Shown: piece after piece, positions 34,306 through 44,300 of the stretch
Position numbering within the stretch: the stretch's first letter is position 1
Layout: every line of letters starts with the position of its first letter
NCBI RefSeq assembly: GCF_000716715.1
Contig: NZ_JNYJ01000006.1
Location: 173,616-237,615 of the forward strand
Direction of reading: 5' to 3'
Origin: Dactylosporangium aurantiacum
Lineage (GTDB): Bacteria > Actinomycetota > Actinomycetes > Mycobacteriales > Micromonosporaceae
Length of the DNA: 64,000 nt
Notes under the pieces: generated by a model
The model's database searches: none
Told to the model about the DNA's origin: nothing
Seen by the model: only the letters and a program-made list of their open reading frames with translations
Made by a program: the position numbers and the translations under genes

Positions 34306-37300
34306 ATGTTCCGCAGAGTGCTGCTCTGCGTCGCCCTCGTGCTGGCCGGAGCGGGCTTCAACATCGCTCCGGCGTTCGCGGCCGACTTCTCGGTGCTGAT
34401 CTTCAGCAAGACCGCGGGGTACCGGCACGACGCGATCCCGGCGGGCATCGCCGCGATCCAGCAACTGGGCACGCAGAACAACTTCACGGTCGAGGCGACC
34501 GAGGACGCCGGCCAGTTCACCGACACCAACCTCGCCCGGTTCAAGGCGGTCATCTGGCTGTCGACGACCGCCGACGTGCTCGACGCGAACCAGCAGGCCG
34601 CGTTCGAGCGCTACATCCGCGCCGGCGGCGGCTACGTCGGCGTGCACGCCGCCGCCGACACCGAGTACGACTGGGCCTGGTACGGCAACCTCGTCGGCGC
34701 CTACTTCTCCAGCCACCCGGCGATCCAGCCGGTCACGGTGCGCATCGAGGACACCGCCCACCCGTCCAACGCCGGCATCCCGGCGAACTGGAACCGCACC
34801 GACGAGCTGTACAACTACCGCACCAACCCGCGCTCGCAGGTGCACGTCCTGGCCAACCTCAACGAGGCCACCTACAGCGGCGGCACCATGAACGGCGACC
34901 ACCCGATCTCCTGGTGCCGCGCCTACGACGGCGGCCGGTCCTGGTACACCGGGCTGGGCCACACCATCGAGAGCTACAGCGAGGCGAACTTCCGCACCCA
35001 CCTGCTCGGCGGCATCAAGTACGCCGCGCAGAACATCGGCAACTGCTCGGTGCAGTCCGCCGCGGGCACGTTCAGCCAGGTGAACCTCGCCAAGGGGGCG
35101 GCGGAGACGGGCGAGCCGATGGGCCTCACCGTCCTGCCCAACCGGGGCGTGCTGCACACCTCCCGCGACGGCGTCGTGCGGTACACCGACGTCAACGGCA
35201 ACACCAAGGTCGCCATGACCCTGCCGGTCTACTCGCACGACGAGGAGGGCATGCAGAGCATCAAGGCGGACCCGAACTTCGCGTCGAACAAGTGGGTGTA
35301 CATCTACTATGCGCCGCCGCTGTCTACGCCCGCCGGGGACGCCCCGGCGACCGGCACCGCGGCCCAGTTCGCGCCGTTCAACGGGGTCAACAAGCTGGGC
35401 CGGTTCACGGTCCGGGACGACTACACCATCGACCCGAACTCGCTGGTGACCATCCTCGACGTGCCGACCAGCCGGGGCACGTGCTGCCACGTCGGCGGTG
35501 ACATCGACTTCGACGCCGCCGGCAACCTGTACCTGTCCACCGGCGACGACACCAACCCGTTCGACTCGGGCGGCTACGCGCCGCTGGACGAGCGGACCGA
35601 CCACAACCCCGCCTACGACGCGCAGCGCACCGCGGGCAACAGCAACGACCTGCGGGGCAAGGTGCTGCGGATCAAGCCGGGCGCCACCGGCGGCTACACC
35701 ATCCCGGCCGGCAACATGTTCGCCCCAGGCACCGCGAAGACGAAGCCCGAGATCTACGCTATGGGCTTCCGCAACCCGTTCCGGATGAGCGTGGACAAGG
35801 CCACCGGGGTCGTGTACCTCGGCGACTACGGCCCCGACGCCGGCACCGCCGACCCGAACCGCGGCCCCGCCGGCACCGTCTCGTTCGAGCGGATCGCGGC
35901 GCCGGGCTTCTTCGGCTGGCCGTACTGCTCCAACTACAACACCCCCTACAACGAGTACGTCTTCCCGACCGGTCCGTCGCTCGGCCTGTACAACTGCGCG
36001 GGCGGCCCGACGAACAACTCGCCGAACAACACGGGCATCACCACCCTCCCGCCGTCGCAGGCCGCCTGGCTGCCATACGGTGGCGCGGGTCCCTGGCGCC
36101 CCGAGCTCGGCGGCGGCGGGCCGATGGGTGGTCCGGTCTACAACTTCAACCCCTCGCTGGTCTCCGACGTGAAGTTCCCGGCCTCGTACAACGGCAAGGT
36201 CTTCCTGGGCGAGTTCACCAGCCGGTGGATCAAGGCGGCGACCCTCAATGCCAACGGCACGGCCGGCACGATCGAGCAGATCCCGTGGTCCGGCACCGCG
36301 ATCATGGACATGGAGTTCGGGCCGGACGGCGCCCTGTACGTGCTCGACTACGGCACCGGCTGGTTCGGCGGCGACGCCAACTCCGCCCTGTACCGCATCG
36401 AGTACAACAGCGGCGGCAACCGGGCACCGGTCGCCCAGGCCAGTGCCACCCCGAGCGCCGGCGCGGCGCCGCTGACCGTGCAGTTCAGCTCGGCCGGCAG
36501 CAACGACCCCGACGGTGACGCGATCACGTACGCGTGGGACTTCACCACCAACGGCAGCACCGACTCGACCGCGGCGAACCCGACGTTCACGTACACCGCG
36601 AACGGCGAGTACACCGCGACCCTGACGGTGCGCGACACCAGCGGCAAGATCTCCACCGCCAGTGTCGTCGTCGGCGTCGGCCGGCCCAGCGTCACGCTGG
36701 TCACGCCGGCGGACGGCACGCTGTTCAAGTTCGGCGACGCCGTGCCGTTCCAGGTGCAGGTGACCGACCCGAACGCGGGCACGGTCGACTGCAGCCGGGT
36801 CACGGTCAGCTACATCCTCGGCCACGACAGCCACGGCCACCCGATCACCAGCAAGACCGGCTGCACCGGCACGCTGCAGACGACCGTAGACGGTGAGCAC
36901 GACGCCGCGTCGAACATCTTCGGCGTGATCAACGCGCAGTACACCCCGGTCAGCGGGGCCGCGGTCCAGGACCAGCACGTCCTGCAGCCACGGACCCGGC
37001 AGGCGGAGCACTACCAGACGATGAACGGCGTGCAGATCGCCGCGAAGGCGGCCGCGCACGGCGGCAACGCGGTCGGCTACATCGAGAACAACGACTGGAT
37101 CTCGTTCCCGACGTACAACCTGGCCGGCGCCACCACGTTCACCGCGCGGGTCGCCTCCGCCGGCGTCGGCGGCACCATCTCCGTGCGGACCGACTCGCCG
37201 ACCGGCCCCGTCGCCGGCACGGTGCAGGTCGCGCCGACCGGCGGCTGGGAGACGTTCGTCGACGTCACCGGCACCATCTCGCCGCCGACCGGCACGCACC

Positions 37301-37626
37301 AGCTGTACCTGGTGTTCACCGGCGGCGCGGGCTCCCTGTTCGACATCGACGACTTCACGTTCGGCACCGGCACCACCCAACCGCCGTCCGGGAACCTGGC
37401 GTTGAACAAGCCCGTGACGGCGTCCAGCACCGAGAACGCCGGCACCCCGGCGTCCGCGGCGGTCGACGGCTCGCTGACCACCCGCTGGGCCAGCGCGTTC
37501 GCCGATCCACAGTGGATCCGGGTCGATCTCGGCCAGTCCTACGCCATCGGCCGGGTGAAGCTGACCTGGGAGGCGGCGTACGGTTCGGCGTACCAGATCC
37601 AGACGTCGGCCGACGGCACGCGCTGA
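34306..37626 (+). CDS. Secreted multidomain protein: ThuA, PQQ/sorbosone dehydrogenase-like propeller, PKD, CBM6, truncated F5/8 type C
   Basis: An 1106-aa exported protein. A signal peptide (about 1-28) is followed by a ThuA-like domain (about 30-245: VLIFSKTAGYRHDAI, GGGYVGVHAAADTEYDW, HPISWCRAYDGGRSWYTGLG), a glucose/sorbosone dehydrogenase-type propeller (about 250-700: CCHVGGDIDFDAAGNLYLSTGD, YAMGFRNPFRMSVD, FFGWPYC), a PKD domain (about 704-785), a CBM6-like module (about 890-1020, RQAEHY, NDWISFPTYNL) and the first ~77 residues of an F5/8 type C domain. ThuA-sorbosone fusions act on extracellular carbohydrate. The reading frame ends at TGA 37624-37626 inside the last module because of a duplication, so the C-terminus is probably damaged. 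The ATG with AGAGAGG upstream was chosen over the GTG four codons earlier. Confidence 0.88.
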   Translation: MFRRVLLCVALVLAGAGFNIAPAFAADFSVLIFSKTAGYRHDAIPAGIAAIQQLGTQNNFTVEATEDAGQFTDTNLARFKAVIWLSTTADVLDANQQAAFERYIRAGGGYVGVHAAADTEYDWAWYGNLVGAYFSSHPAIQPVTVRIEDTAHPSNAGIPANWNRTDELYNYRTNPRSQVHVLANLNEATYSGGTMNGDHPISWCRAYDGGRSWYTGLGHTIESYSEANFRTHLLGGIKYAAQNIGNCSVQSAAGTFSQVNLAKGAAETGEPMGLTVLPNRGVLHTSRDGVVRYTDVNGNTKVAMTLPVYSHDEEGMQSIKADPNFASNKWVYIYYAPPLSTPAGDAPATGTAAQFAPFNGVNKLGRFTVRDDYTIDPNSLVTILDVPTSRGTCCHVGGDIDFDAAGNLYLSTGDDTNPFDSGGYAPLDERTDHNPAYDAQRTAGNSNDLRGKVLRIKPGATGGYTIPAGNMFAPGTAKTKPEIYAMGFRNPFRMSVDKATGVVYLGDYGPDAGTADPNRGPAGTVSFERIAAPGFFGWPYCSNYNTPYNEYVFPTGPSLGLYNCAGGPTNNSPNNTGITTLPPSQAAWLPYGGAGPWRPELGGGGPMGGPVYNFNPSLVSDVKFPASYNGKVFLGEFTSRWIKAATLNANGTAGTIEQIPWSGTAIMDMEFGPDGALYVLDYGTGWFGGDANSALYRIEYNSGGNRAPVAQASATPSAGAAPLTVQFSSAGSNDPDGDAITYAWDFTTNGSTDSTAANPTFTYTANGEYTATLTVRDTSGKISTASVVVGVGRPSVTLVTPADGTLFKFGDAVPFQVQVTDPNAGTVDCSRVTVSYILGHDSHGHPITSKTGCTGTLQTTVDGEHDAASNIFGVINAQYTPVSGAAVQDQHVLQPRTRQAEHYQTMNGVQIAAKAAAHGGNAVGYIENNDWISFPTYNLAGATTFTARVASAGVGGTISVRTDSPTGPVAGTVQVAPTGGWETFVDVTGTISPPTGTHQLYLVFTGGAGSLFDIDDFTFGTGTTQPPSGNLALNKPVTASSTENAGTPASAAVDGSLTTRWASAFADPQWIRVDLGQSYAIGRVKLTWEAAYGSAYQIQTSADGTR

Positions 37627-37841
37627 ACAAGCCGGCCACCGCGTCCAGCACCGAGGCGGCCGCCTACCCGGCGTCCGCGGCCGTCGACGGCTCGCTGACC
37701 ACCCGCTGGGCCAGCGCGTTCGCCGACCCGCAGTGGATCCAGGTCGATCTCGGCCAGTCCTACGCCATCGGCCGGGTGAAGCTGACCTGGGAGGCGGCGT
37801 ACGGTTCGGCGTACCAGATCCAGACGTCGGCCGACGGCACG
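37399..37841 (+). repeat. 221-bp tandem duplication in the F5/8 type C region
   Basis: Two copies (37399-37619 and 37620-37841) lie in direct tandem with a period of 221 bases. The last 99 bases of each (37522-37620, 37743-37841) are identical; the earlier parts differ at scattered positions. Because 221 is not a multiple of three, the second copy is out of frame with the first. Confidence 0.9.
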
Positions 37842-37859
37842 TTCGAGGTCTACAGCTGA
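37621..37859 (+). pseudogene. Out-of-frame fragment of an F5/8 type C domain
   Basis: The second repeat copy still encodes a good F5/8 (discoidin-like) fragment (LNKPATASSTEAAAYPASAA, DGSLTTRWASAF, WIQVDLGQSYAIGRVKLTWE) but in another frame than the gene upstream, ending FEVYS and TGA at 37857-37859. It is probably the remains of a second C-terminal module of the ThuA protein, detached by recombination between repeats or by an assembly collapse. Confidence 0.75.
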
Positions 37860-37870
37860 CCTGACAGGCC

Positions 37871-37904
37871 CGGGCGCGGGGATCGTCGGCGGTCCCCGCG
37901 CCCG
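37871..37904 (+). terminator. Terminator after the ThuA-domain gene remnant
   Basis: A perfect 12-bp inverted repeat (37871-37882 and 37893-37904) with a 10-nt loop, 11 bases after the last stop. Its position after the second copy suggests the original gene extended that far. Confidence 0.7.
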
Positions 37905-38002
37905 GCCGCCGCGGGCGAGCGGGTGGACGCCGCCGCCGAGCGGCTGGGTGACGTGCCGGCTCCGTGCTGGCGCCGCTGGTCCGGGCCGGGTCCGTCCTCA
38001 CG

Positions 38003-38329
38003 TCAGCCGGGCGTGGCGGGCCGGGCGGCCGCGTCGGCGTCGTAGTAGTGCACGCCCGAGCGAGGATTGCGGGTGAGCCAGGCGAGCATCTCGTTGACCT
38101 GGAGGGAGTACCACTCGGTATACCCGCACGCCGCGCAGATCCACACCTCGAAGCGCCCCGCCTCGATGCGCTTGTCCGTGCTCCCGCCGTCCGCCGATCC
38201 GGAACCCCACCTGGTGACGGCCGGCAGGACATCGACGACGTTGCGGTTGTCGGGTTCACCGAGCATGACCGGGTCGATGTGCCAGACGCGCGCACACTGA
38301 CACTTGACACAGCGACGACTCGTACGCAT
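38003..38329 (-). CDS. Small zinc-ribbon-like conserved protein
   Basis: A 108-aa protein with two CxxC pairs (CVKCQC near residue 7 and CAACG near 75) that could form one zinc ribbon, and a C-terminal YTEWYSLQVNEMLAWLTRNP. The function is not recognised. The ATG was chosen because the cysteine motif starts a few residues later; an upstream ATG at about 38374 lacks support. It stands alone between the carbohydrate gene and an oxidoreductase on the same strand. Confidence 0.7.
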   Translation of the reverse strand: MRTSRRCVKCQCARVWHIDPVMLGEPDNRNVVDVLPAVTRWGSGSADGGSTDKRIEAGRFEVWICAACGYTEWYSLQVNEMLAWLTRNPRSGVHYYDADAAARPATPG

Positions 38330-38426
38330 GAGCGCACTGTAGAGGCCCGTCCCACCCGGCTCTGGCGCGTCCACGACACGAACCCGTCACATGAGCGTCC
38401 GGCGGGAGTGCCGGCGATCGAAGGTG

Positions 38427-39305
38427 TCAGGGCCTGAACTGCTGGTTCAGCGCCGCCGCCAGCGATCGGAACGCATCGGCGGGAAACGTCGTGGCATCAC
38501 CGCCGTTGAGGACCTGGATCGCGACCTCGTCGGCGCCGGCCTGGTAATGCCGTTCGATTCCGGCCGCGACCCGATCGAGCGTGCCCCAGGGGATGAGTGC
38601 GTCGATGAGGCGGTCGCTGCCGCCGTCCGCGAGGTCTTCGTCGGTCCAGCCGAACCGGCGCAGGTTGTTGGTGTAGTTGGGCAGGCTGAGGTACCGGCGC
38701 GTGTACTGCCGGGCCGTGGCACGGGCGGTCGCCGCGTCGGCGTCGAGGACCACCGCGACCTCGGGTGCGAGCAACCGGTCGGCGCCGAGGGCCGTCCTGG
38801 CCTCGGCGGTGTGCTCGGCAGTGGTGAAGTACGGGTGGGCACCGGCCGAACGGTCGCGGGACAGCTCCAGCATCCGGGGTCCGAGCGCGGCCAGGATCCG
38901 TTGCTCGGGGGCGACCCCAGCCGCGTCGAGGCCGTCGAGGTACTCCACCATCTTCGAGTACGGCTTGCGGTACTCGGTGCCGGTGTCCGCGACCGGCCCG
39001 GCGTGGCTGGCACCGAGACCGAGCAGGAAACGGCCGGGGTGCGCACGCTCGGCGTCCTGGACGAATGCCGCCGCCTCGGACGGGGACGAGTGCCAGATGG
39101 AGAGGATTCCGGAGGCGACCCCGAGCCGCTTGGTCGCGTCGAGGATGTCACGGAATCGTGGGGGAACGTCTTCCCCGAAGCCGGCCGAGAACCAGAGCCG
39201 TGAGTACCCGAGGTGCTCCAGTTCGACCGCGGCGTCGGTGACCGCGGCTCGGCTGTCGCTGTTGATGAAGAACGGTTGCCACACGCTGACGGATCGTGGT
39301 GCCAT
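38427..39305 (-). CDS. LLM-class F420-dependent oxidoreductase
   Basis: A 292-aa luciferase-like TIM-barrel protein. Typical elements are LWFSAGFGEDVPP near residue 36, VASGILSIWHSSPSEAAA near 62, GRFLLGLGASHAGPV near 90 and the C-terminal VAAGIERHYQAGADEVAIQVL. This pattern fits F420-dependent (MSMEG-type) oxidoreductases of actinobacteria, which reduce or oxidise unknown small molecules. No F420 biosynthesis gene is in the window. It appears monocistronic. Confidence 0.87.
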   Translation of the reverse strand: MAPRSVSVWQPFFINSDSRAAVTDAAVELEHLGYSRLWFSAGFGEDVPPRFRDILDATKRLGVASGILSIWHSSPSEAAAFVQDAERAHPGRFLLGLGASHAGPVADTGTEYRKPYSKMVEYLDGLDAAGVAPEQRILAALGPRMLELSRDRSAGAHPYFTTAEHTAEARTALGADRLLAPEVAVVLDADAATARATARQYTRRYLSLPNYTNNLRRFGWTDEDLADGGSDRLIDALIPWGTLDRVAAGIERHYQAGADEVAIQVLNGGDATTFPADAFRSLAAALNQQFRP

Positions 39306-39379
39306 GCCGCCACACTACGTCTCAGTGACCCGACGCCGTAGCGGTAAGCCATCGCGGTCACCCGACGCGGCGGAGTCTG

Positions 39380-40672
39380 TCAGCCCGTCGCGGACAGTGC
39401 CTCGGCGGACGGCCGCCCGACCCTCCGGCGCCACTCGAACAGCAGGATCACGGCGAGCGCGGCCATCTCGGCGGCCGCGGTCGCGCCGGCCGCGCCCATC
39501 GGGCCGAACCGGACCACGCCGAACCCGGCCGCGAGGGTCAGCAGCGCTGCCAGTAGCGCCATGGCCTTCGTCGCTCGGCTGTAATGGCCGTCGCCGATCC
39601 AGTTGTACATGAGCGCCCGGGTGACCGAGACGAACGGCAGCGCGAGCATGAACAGCGCCAGCCAGCCGGCGGCCGCGCGATGCGGCAGCGACAGCAGCGT
39701 GCCGGTGAGCCAGGGCGCGAGCCACGCGACGGCCGCCGCCATGGGGACCGCGCAGACCAGCGCGACCGCCACCGCGAACGACGCCGGATGCCTCGCGTGC
39801 TCCAGGCCCAGCCGGCTGCGCGCCCGCGCCACCATCGGCACCTGCAGTGCCGACAGCACCACACCGCCGATGGCCTGATACGCGACGGCGACGGCGCCGA
39901 AGCTGCCCATCACCGCGGGCGTGGCCAGCAGCGACAGCACCAGCGTGGCGAACCGGGCCACGTAGAGCTCGCCGAGGGCGAAGCCGAACAGCTGTCGTCC
40001 GGAGCGGTACGCCGCGAAGGCACGCCGCAACGTCAGCGTCCGCGGCCGCACGTGCCGCAGCGAGCCGTCCCGGCCCAGGACCAGCTCGCCGGCGACGAGT
40101 TGGGCCAGCCCGGCGGTGGCCAGGGCGAGGGTCAGCGGCACGCCGCAAAGGACCAGCACCAGCGACGCGGCCTTGCTCGCGCACATCAGCACCGCGCTGG
40201 CCAGGAACCGCGTCCGCCGGTTGAAGTCGGCGATCTGCAGCTGCGCCAGGCCGTTGCCGAGCACCACCACGCCCGCCGCCGCGAGCGCGGTCCCGCTGTA
40301 GCCGCGCAGGGCGTAGAACCCGCCGGCGACCAGGGCGCCGAGCAGCAGCCCCGGCACGATCACCAGCGCCCACTGGCTGCGCACGAGCGCGCGCTGGTCC
40401 TCCGTGCCGTTGAGGTACAGCATGGCCGACCCGCCGCTGAGCGCGATGAGCACGAACGCCAGCGCCGACGTCATCACCGTGTAGGCGGCGATCTCCGCGG
40501 TCTGCCCGAACTTCGCGCACAGTGCCAGGATCGCCGCGCTGAGCAGCCCGTTGACGCCGACGGCACCGGCCGCGACCGCCGAGTTCCGGGCGAGCTTGCG
40601 GTAGCCCGGCCCGGGCTGCGCGGGGTCGACGACACCGGCGTCGCTGATCGGCACGCCGGCCGTGGACCGCAT
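39380..40672 (-). CDS. Polysaccharide flippase-like membrane protein (MATE/MOP superfamily)
   Basis: A 430-aa protein with about 12 hydrophobic segments, resembling Wzx-type lipopolysaccharide or oligosaccharide flippases (AVGVNGLLSAAILALCAKFGQTAEIAAYTVMTS near the N-terminus, GHYSRATKAMALLAALLTL near the C-terminus). It would move a lipid-linked glycan or similar lipid across the membrane. No glycosyltransferases are adjacent, so the substrate is unknown. The ATG was chosen at MRSTAGV because upstream sequence loses coding character although the frame stays open. Confidence 0.82.
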   Translation of the reverse strand: MRSTAGVPISDAGVVDPAQPGPGYRKLARNSAVAAGAVGVNGLLSAAILALCAKFGQTAEIAAYTVMTSALAFVLIALSGGSAMLYLNGTEDQRALVRSQWALVIVPGLLLGALVAGGFYALRGYSGTALAAAGVVVLGNGLAQLQIADFNRRTRFLASAVLMCASKAASLVLVLCGVPLTLALATAGLAQLVAGELVLGRDGSLRHVRPRTLTLRRAFAAYRSGRQLFGFALGELYVARFATLVLSLLATPAVMGSFGAVAVAYQAIGGVVLSALQVPMVARARSRLGLEHARHPASFAVAVALVCAVPMAAAVAWLAPWLTGTLLSLPHRAAAGWLALFMLALPFVSVTRALMYNWIGDGHYSRATKAMALLAALLTLAAGFGVVRFGPMGAAGATAAAEMAALAVILLFEWRRRVGRPSAEALSATG

Positions 40673-40776
40673 GAGCCGTACTCTACGCGTGCCGGGACAC
40701 CGGACCGACGCGAACGCACACCGGTCCCGCCCGCATCCAGACAGGTGCCAGCGCGCCGGCGCGACGTCACCAGCGG

Positions 40777-41184
40777 TCAGGCCCGCTGCCAGCCGTCGGG
40801 CGGCGGGTGGTGGCCTTCGGAGGACTGCCAGTAGTCGCGGGTCTCGGTGATGAGGCCGGCGTCGTCGAACCGGGCGAACGCGCTCCCGGCGATGGTCTGC
40901 TCGGCGCCGGTACCGTCGACGACGGCGGCCCAGTACTCGACCCAGGCGCGGTGGCCGTCGACGACCGGCGTGTTGAACCGCACGTCCGCGACCGCGGACT
41001 CGTCGGCGAACGCGTCGCGCAGGTAGTCCAGCACGCCGGCGCGACCGTGGTACGGCGGGCGGAACGGCAGCGAACGGTGGGTGCAGTCCTCGGCGTACAG
41101 GGCGGCGACCGCGCCCGCGTCGTGGGACCGCCACGCGGTGACCCAGGTGTCGGCCCAACGCGCGGCCGCGGTGCGGATGTCCAC
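40777..41184 (-). CDS. SnoaL-like (NTF2-fold) protein
   Basis: A 135-aa NTF2-like protein: WRSHDAGAVAALYAEDCTHRSLPF near the N-terminus, GRAGVLDYLRDAF and a C-terminal beta part with WVEYWAAV and RFDDAGLITETRDYWQ. It resembles the nuclear transport factor 2/SnoaL family, whose members range from polyketide cyclases to stress proteins; the activity is unknown. The start is taken as GTG (VDIRTAAARWAD). It diverges from the STAND gene with a shared promoter gap of 160 bases. Confidence 0.8.
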   Translation of the reverse strand: MDIRTAAARWADTWVTAWRSHDAGAVAALYAEDCTHRSLPFRPPYHGRAGVLDYLRDAFADESAVADVRFNTPVVDGHRAWVEYWAAVVDGTGAEQTIAGSAFARFDDAGLITETRDYWQSSEGHHPPPDGWQRA

Positions 41185-41344
41185 CCGACCAGTATCGCGG
41201 CCGTCCGAAGATCGGTCGCCGGTGCCGGTCCGGTGCCACGGCCGTGCCGCGGGACAACGGGATCGCCGGAGCGGGGGATTCCGGCCGTCCGCGTGGTGCA
41301 TAGGCTGTCCGGGGAAGCGACTGAGGCCCCGGGGAGGAGCGTGC

Positions 41345-44300
41345 ATGCCGGAGGCTTCCGACCTGCCGGATCCGAGCCGGATCGGGTCCCGGGTGGCGTT
41401 CAGCCGTGAGCTGACGCTGCTGCGGCAGCGGGCCGGGCTGACGGTCCGGGAGGTCGCCGCCAGCACCGGCGACTTCCGTAACCACAGCACGGTCGGGGAC
41501 TGGTTCGCCGGGCGCGGGCTGCCGTCGGCCGCGTCGCGGGAGCTGCTGGTGAGGGTGCTGGCCGCCTGCGGGGTCGACGATCCGCAGCCCTGGCTGCACG
41601 CCTGGGAAGGGCTGCGGCGGCTGCCCGGGCCGCGGGCGCGCGGGCCGGCGCCGTACCGGGGACTGGCCGGCTTCGAAGCCGAGCACGCCGAGTGGTTCTT
41701 CGGGCGGGAGGCGATGACCGCGCAGCTGCTCGGCCGGCTCACCGCGCTGCACGAGACCGGCGGTGGCTGCCTGGTCGTGGTCGGGGCGTCCGGGTCGGGC
41801 AAGTCGTCGTTGCTGCGGGCCGGGCTGATCCCCGCCGTGCGCCGGGACGGGCTCGGTGGCGTCCCGTACGACGTCGGACTGTGCACGCCGGGACCGCGTC
41901 CGCGGGAGGTGCTGGCCGCGGTGCCCGGCGGTGAGCGGCGGCTGCTCGTCGTCGACCAGTTCGAGGAGGTCTTCACCGTGTGCGTCGACGACGCGGAGCG
42001 GCAGGCGTCGCTCACCGCGCTCGTCGGGCTGCCGGACACGATCGTCGTCCTCGGGCTGCGAGCCGACTTCTACGCCTCGGCGCTGCGGCATCCGGAGCTC
42101 GTCGCGGCCATCCGCGACCAGCAGTTCACCGTCGGGCCGATGAGCGAGTCCGAGCTGCGCCGGGCGATCGTCGAGCCGGCGCGCAAGGCCGGTCTCGAGG
42201 TCGCCGACGGGCTGGTCGAGCTGCTGGTCACCGAGGCCGGGCCGCGCGGCGGCGGGCCGGGCTGGGGGCGCGGGACGGGGGCGCTGCCGCTGCTGTCGCA
42301 CGCGCTGTACGCGACCTGGCAGCACACCCGGGACCGGCGGCTGACCGTCGGGGACTACCGGGAGGTCGGCGGGATCGACGGTGCCGTCGCGGCCAGCGCC
42401 GACGCGGTGTACGACGCGCTCGACGCCGCCGACCGCGACCTGGCCCGGCGGCTGTTCCTCAGCCTGGTCCACGTCGCTGCCGACACGGTCGACACCCGGC
42501 GCCGGGTCGGCGTCGAGGACCTGATCGCCGAGTGTGGCGAGCCCGCGCAGCGGGTCCGTGCGGTGCTCGACCGGTTCGTCGACCAGCGGTTGGTCACGGC
42601 GGACGCGGACGCGGTGCACCTGGCGCACGAGGCGCTGCTGACCGCGTGGCCGCGGCTGCGGGAGTGGCTCGCCGTCGACCGGGCCGGCCTGCTCGTCGGC
42701 CGCCGGCTGCACGAGGCGGCCGTGACCTGGCAGCACGAGCACCGCGACCCGGCGGCGCTGTACCGCGGCACCCGGCTCGCCGTGGCCCGCGAGTGGGCGG
42801 CGACGAAAGGCCCGCACGGCGCGATCGGCCCGGTCGCCCGTGCGTTCCTCGACGCTTCCCTGGCCCGCGAGGCCGCGGAGCTCGGCGCGGGCCGGCGCCG
42901 CACCCGCCGGCTGCGTGCGCTCGTCGCGGCACTGACCGTGCTGTCGCTGCTGGCCACGGGCGCGACCGCGCTCGCCGTGCGGGCGCAGCGGGCCGCGGAC
43001 CGGCAGCGCGACGCGGCCGTGTCGCGCAAGGTCGCCGGTGAGCTCGCCGACCTGCGGGTCGACAACCCCGCGCTGGCCAACCAGCTCAGCCTCGCCGCCT
43101 ACCGGCTGTCGCCGACGGTGGAGGCCCGCGGCGGCCTGCTCAGCGCGCTGTCCTCGCCGTACGCCATCCGGCTGACCGGCCACGCCGGCTACGTCCACAA
43201 GGTCGCTTACCGGCCCGACGGCCGGCTCCTGGCCAGCGCCGGAGGCCAGCGCGAGGTGCGGCTGTGGGACACCCGCGACCCGCGCCGCCCGGCGCCGGCC
43301 GGCGAGTTCGTCGCGCACGAGGACTTCGTGGCCGCGCTGGCGTTCCGCCCCGACGGCCGGGTCCTCGCCACGGGCAGCGGCGACCACACCGCCGCGCTGT
43401 GGGACGTCAGCGACCCGCACCGGCCGACCCGGCTCGCCGTGCTCACCGGGCACACCGACCTGGTGGCCGCGGTGGCGTACCGGCCGGACGGCGACATCCT
43501 GGCGACGGCGGGCGTCGACGGGACGGTGCGGCTGTGGGACGTCAGCGCGCCGCGCGCACCGGTGCTGCGGGCGACGCTCGGCGGGACCGCGGCCGTGACA
43601 GCGGCGGCGTTCAGCCCGGACGGCGCCACGCTCGCGACCGCGGGTGAGGACCGCACGATCCGACTGTGGCGGCTGACCGGCCCGCCCGCCGGCGTCACCG
43701 CCGCCCCGGCCGCCGCCCTGACCGGGCACACCGGCACGGTCGCCGGCGTCGCGTTCAGCCCGGACGGCACCGTCCTGGCCAGCGCCGGCGCCGACCACAC
43801 CGCCCGGCTGTGGAGCGTCGCCGCCGGGACGGCGCTCGGCACGCTGGAGGGGCACACCGAGGCCGTCAACTGCGTCGCGTTCAGCCCCGACGGGCGCACC
43901 CTGGCCACCGGCAGCGTCGACAACACCGCACGGCTGTGGGACGTGACCCGGCCCGCCGCCCCGGCGACCGTGCTCGTCAGCCACACCGGCGCCCCGGGCG
44001 ACACCGGGTCGATCGCGTCGGTGGCGTTCAGCCCGGACGGCGACAGCCTGGCCAGCGGCGGGTACGACCACACCGTGCGGCTCTGGCAGCTGCCCGGCCC
44101 GCCGTCGACCGGGCTGCCGGGCGCGGTGCGGCCGATGACCCTCGGCGGTGACGGGCACCGGCTCTACCTCAGCAACGGCGCCACGGGCACCGCACTCCGG
44201 TGGACCATCGGGGACGGGCGGCTCACCGATCCGGTCGAGGTGCCCGCCGGCGGCGCGGCCGCGTTCAGCGCCGACGCCGGGCTGCTCGCCGCCGCCTCAC

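Noticed and set aside
31780..38379. 2199-codon minus-strand open frame
   Set aside because: Antisense of two good carbohydrate genes; absence of stops is a G+C effect, and no domain is visible.
40673..44158. Upstream continuation of the flippase frame over the STAND gene
   Set aside because: Antisense shadow of the WD40 gene; loses membrane character before the chosen ATG.
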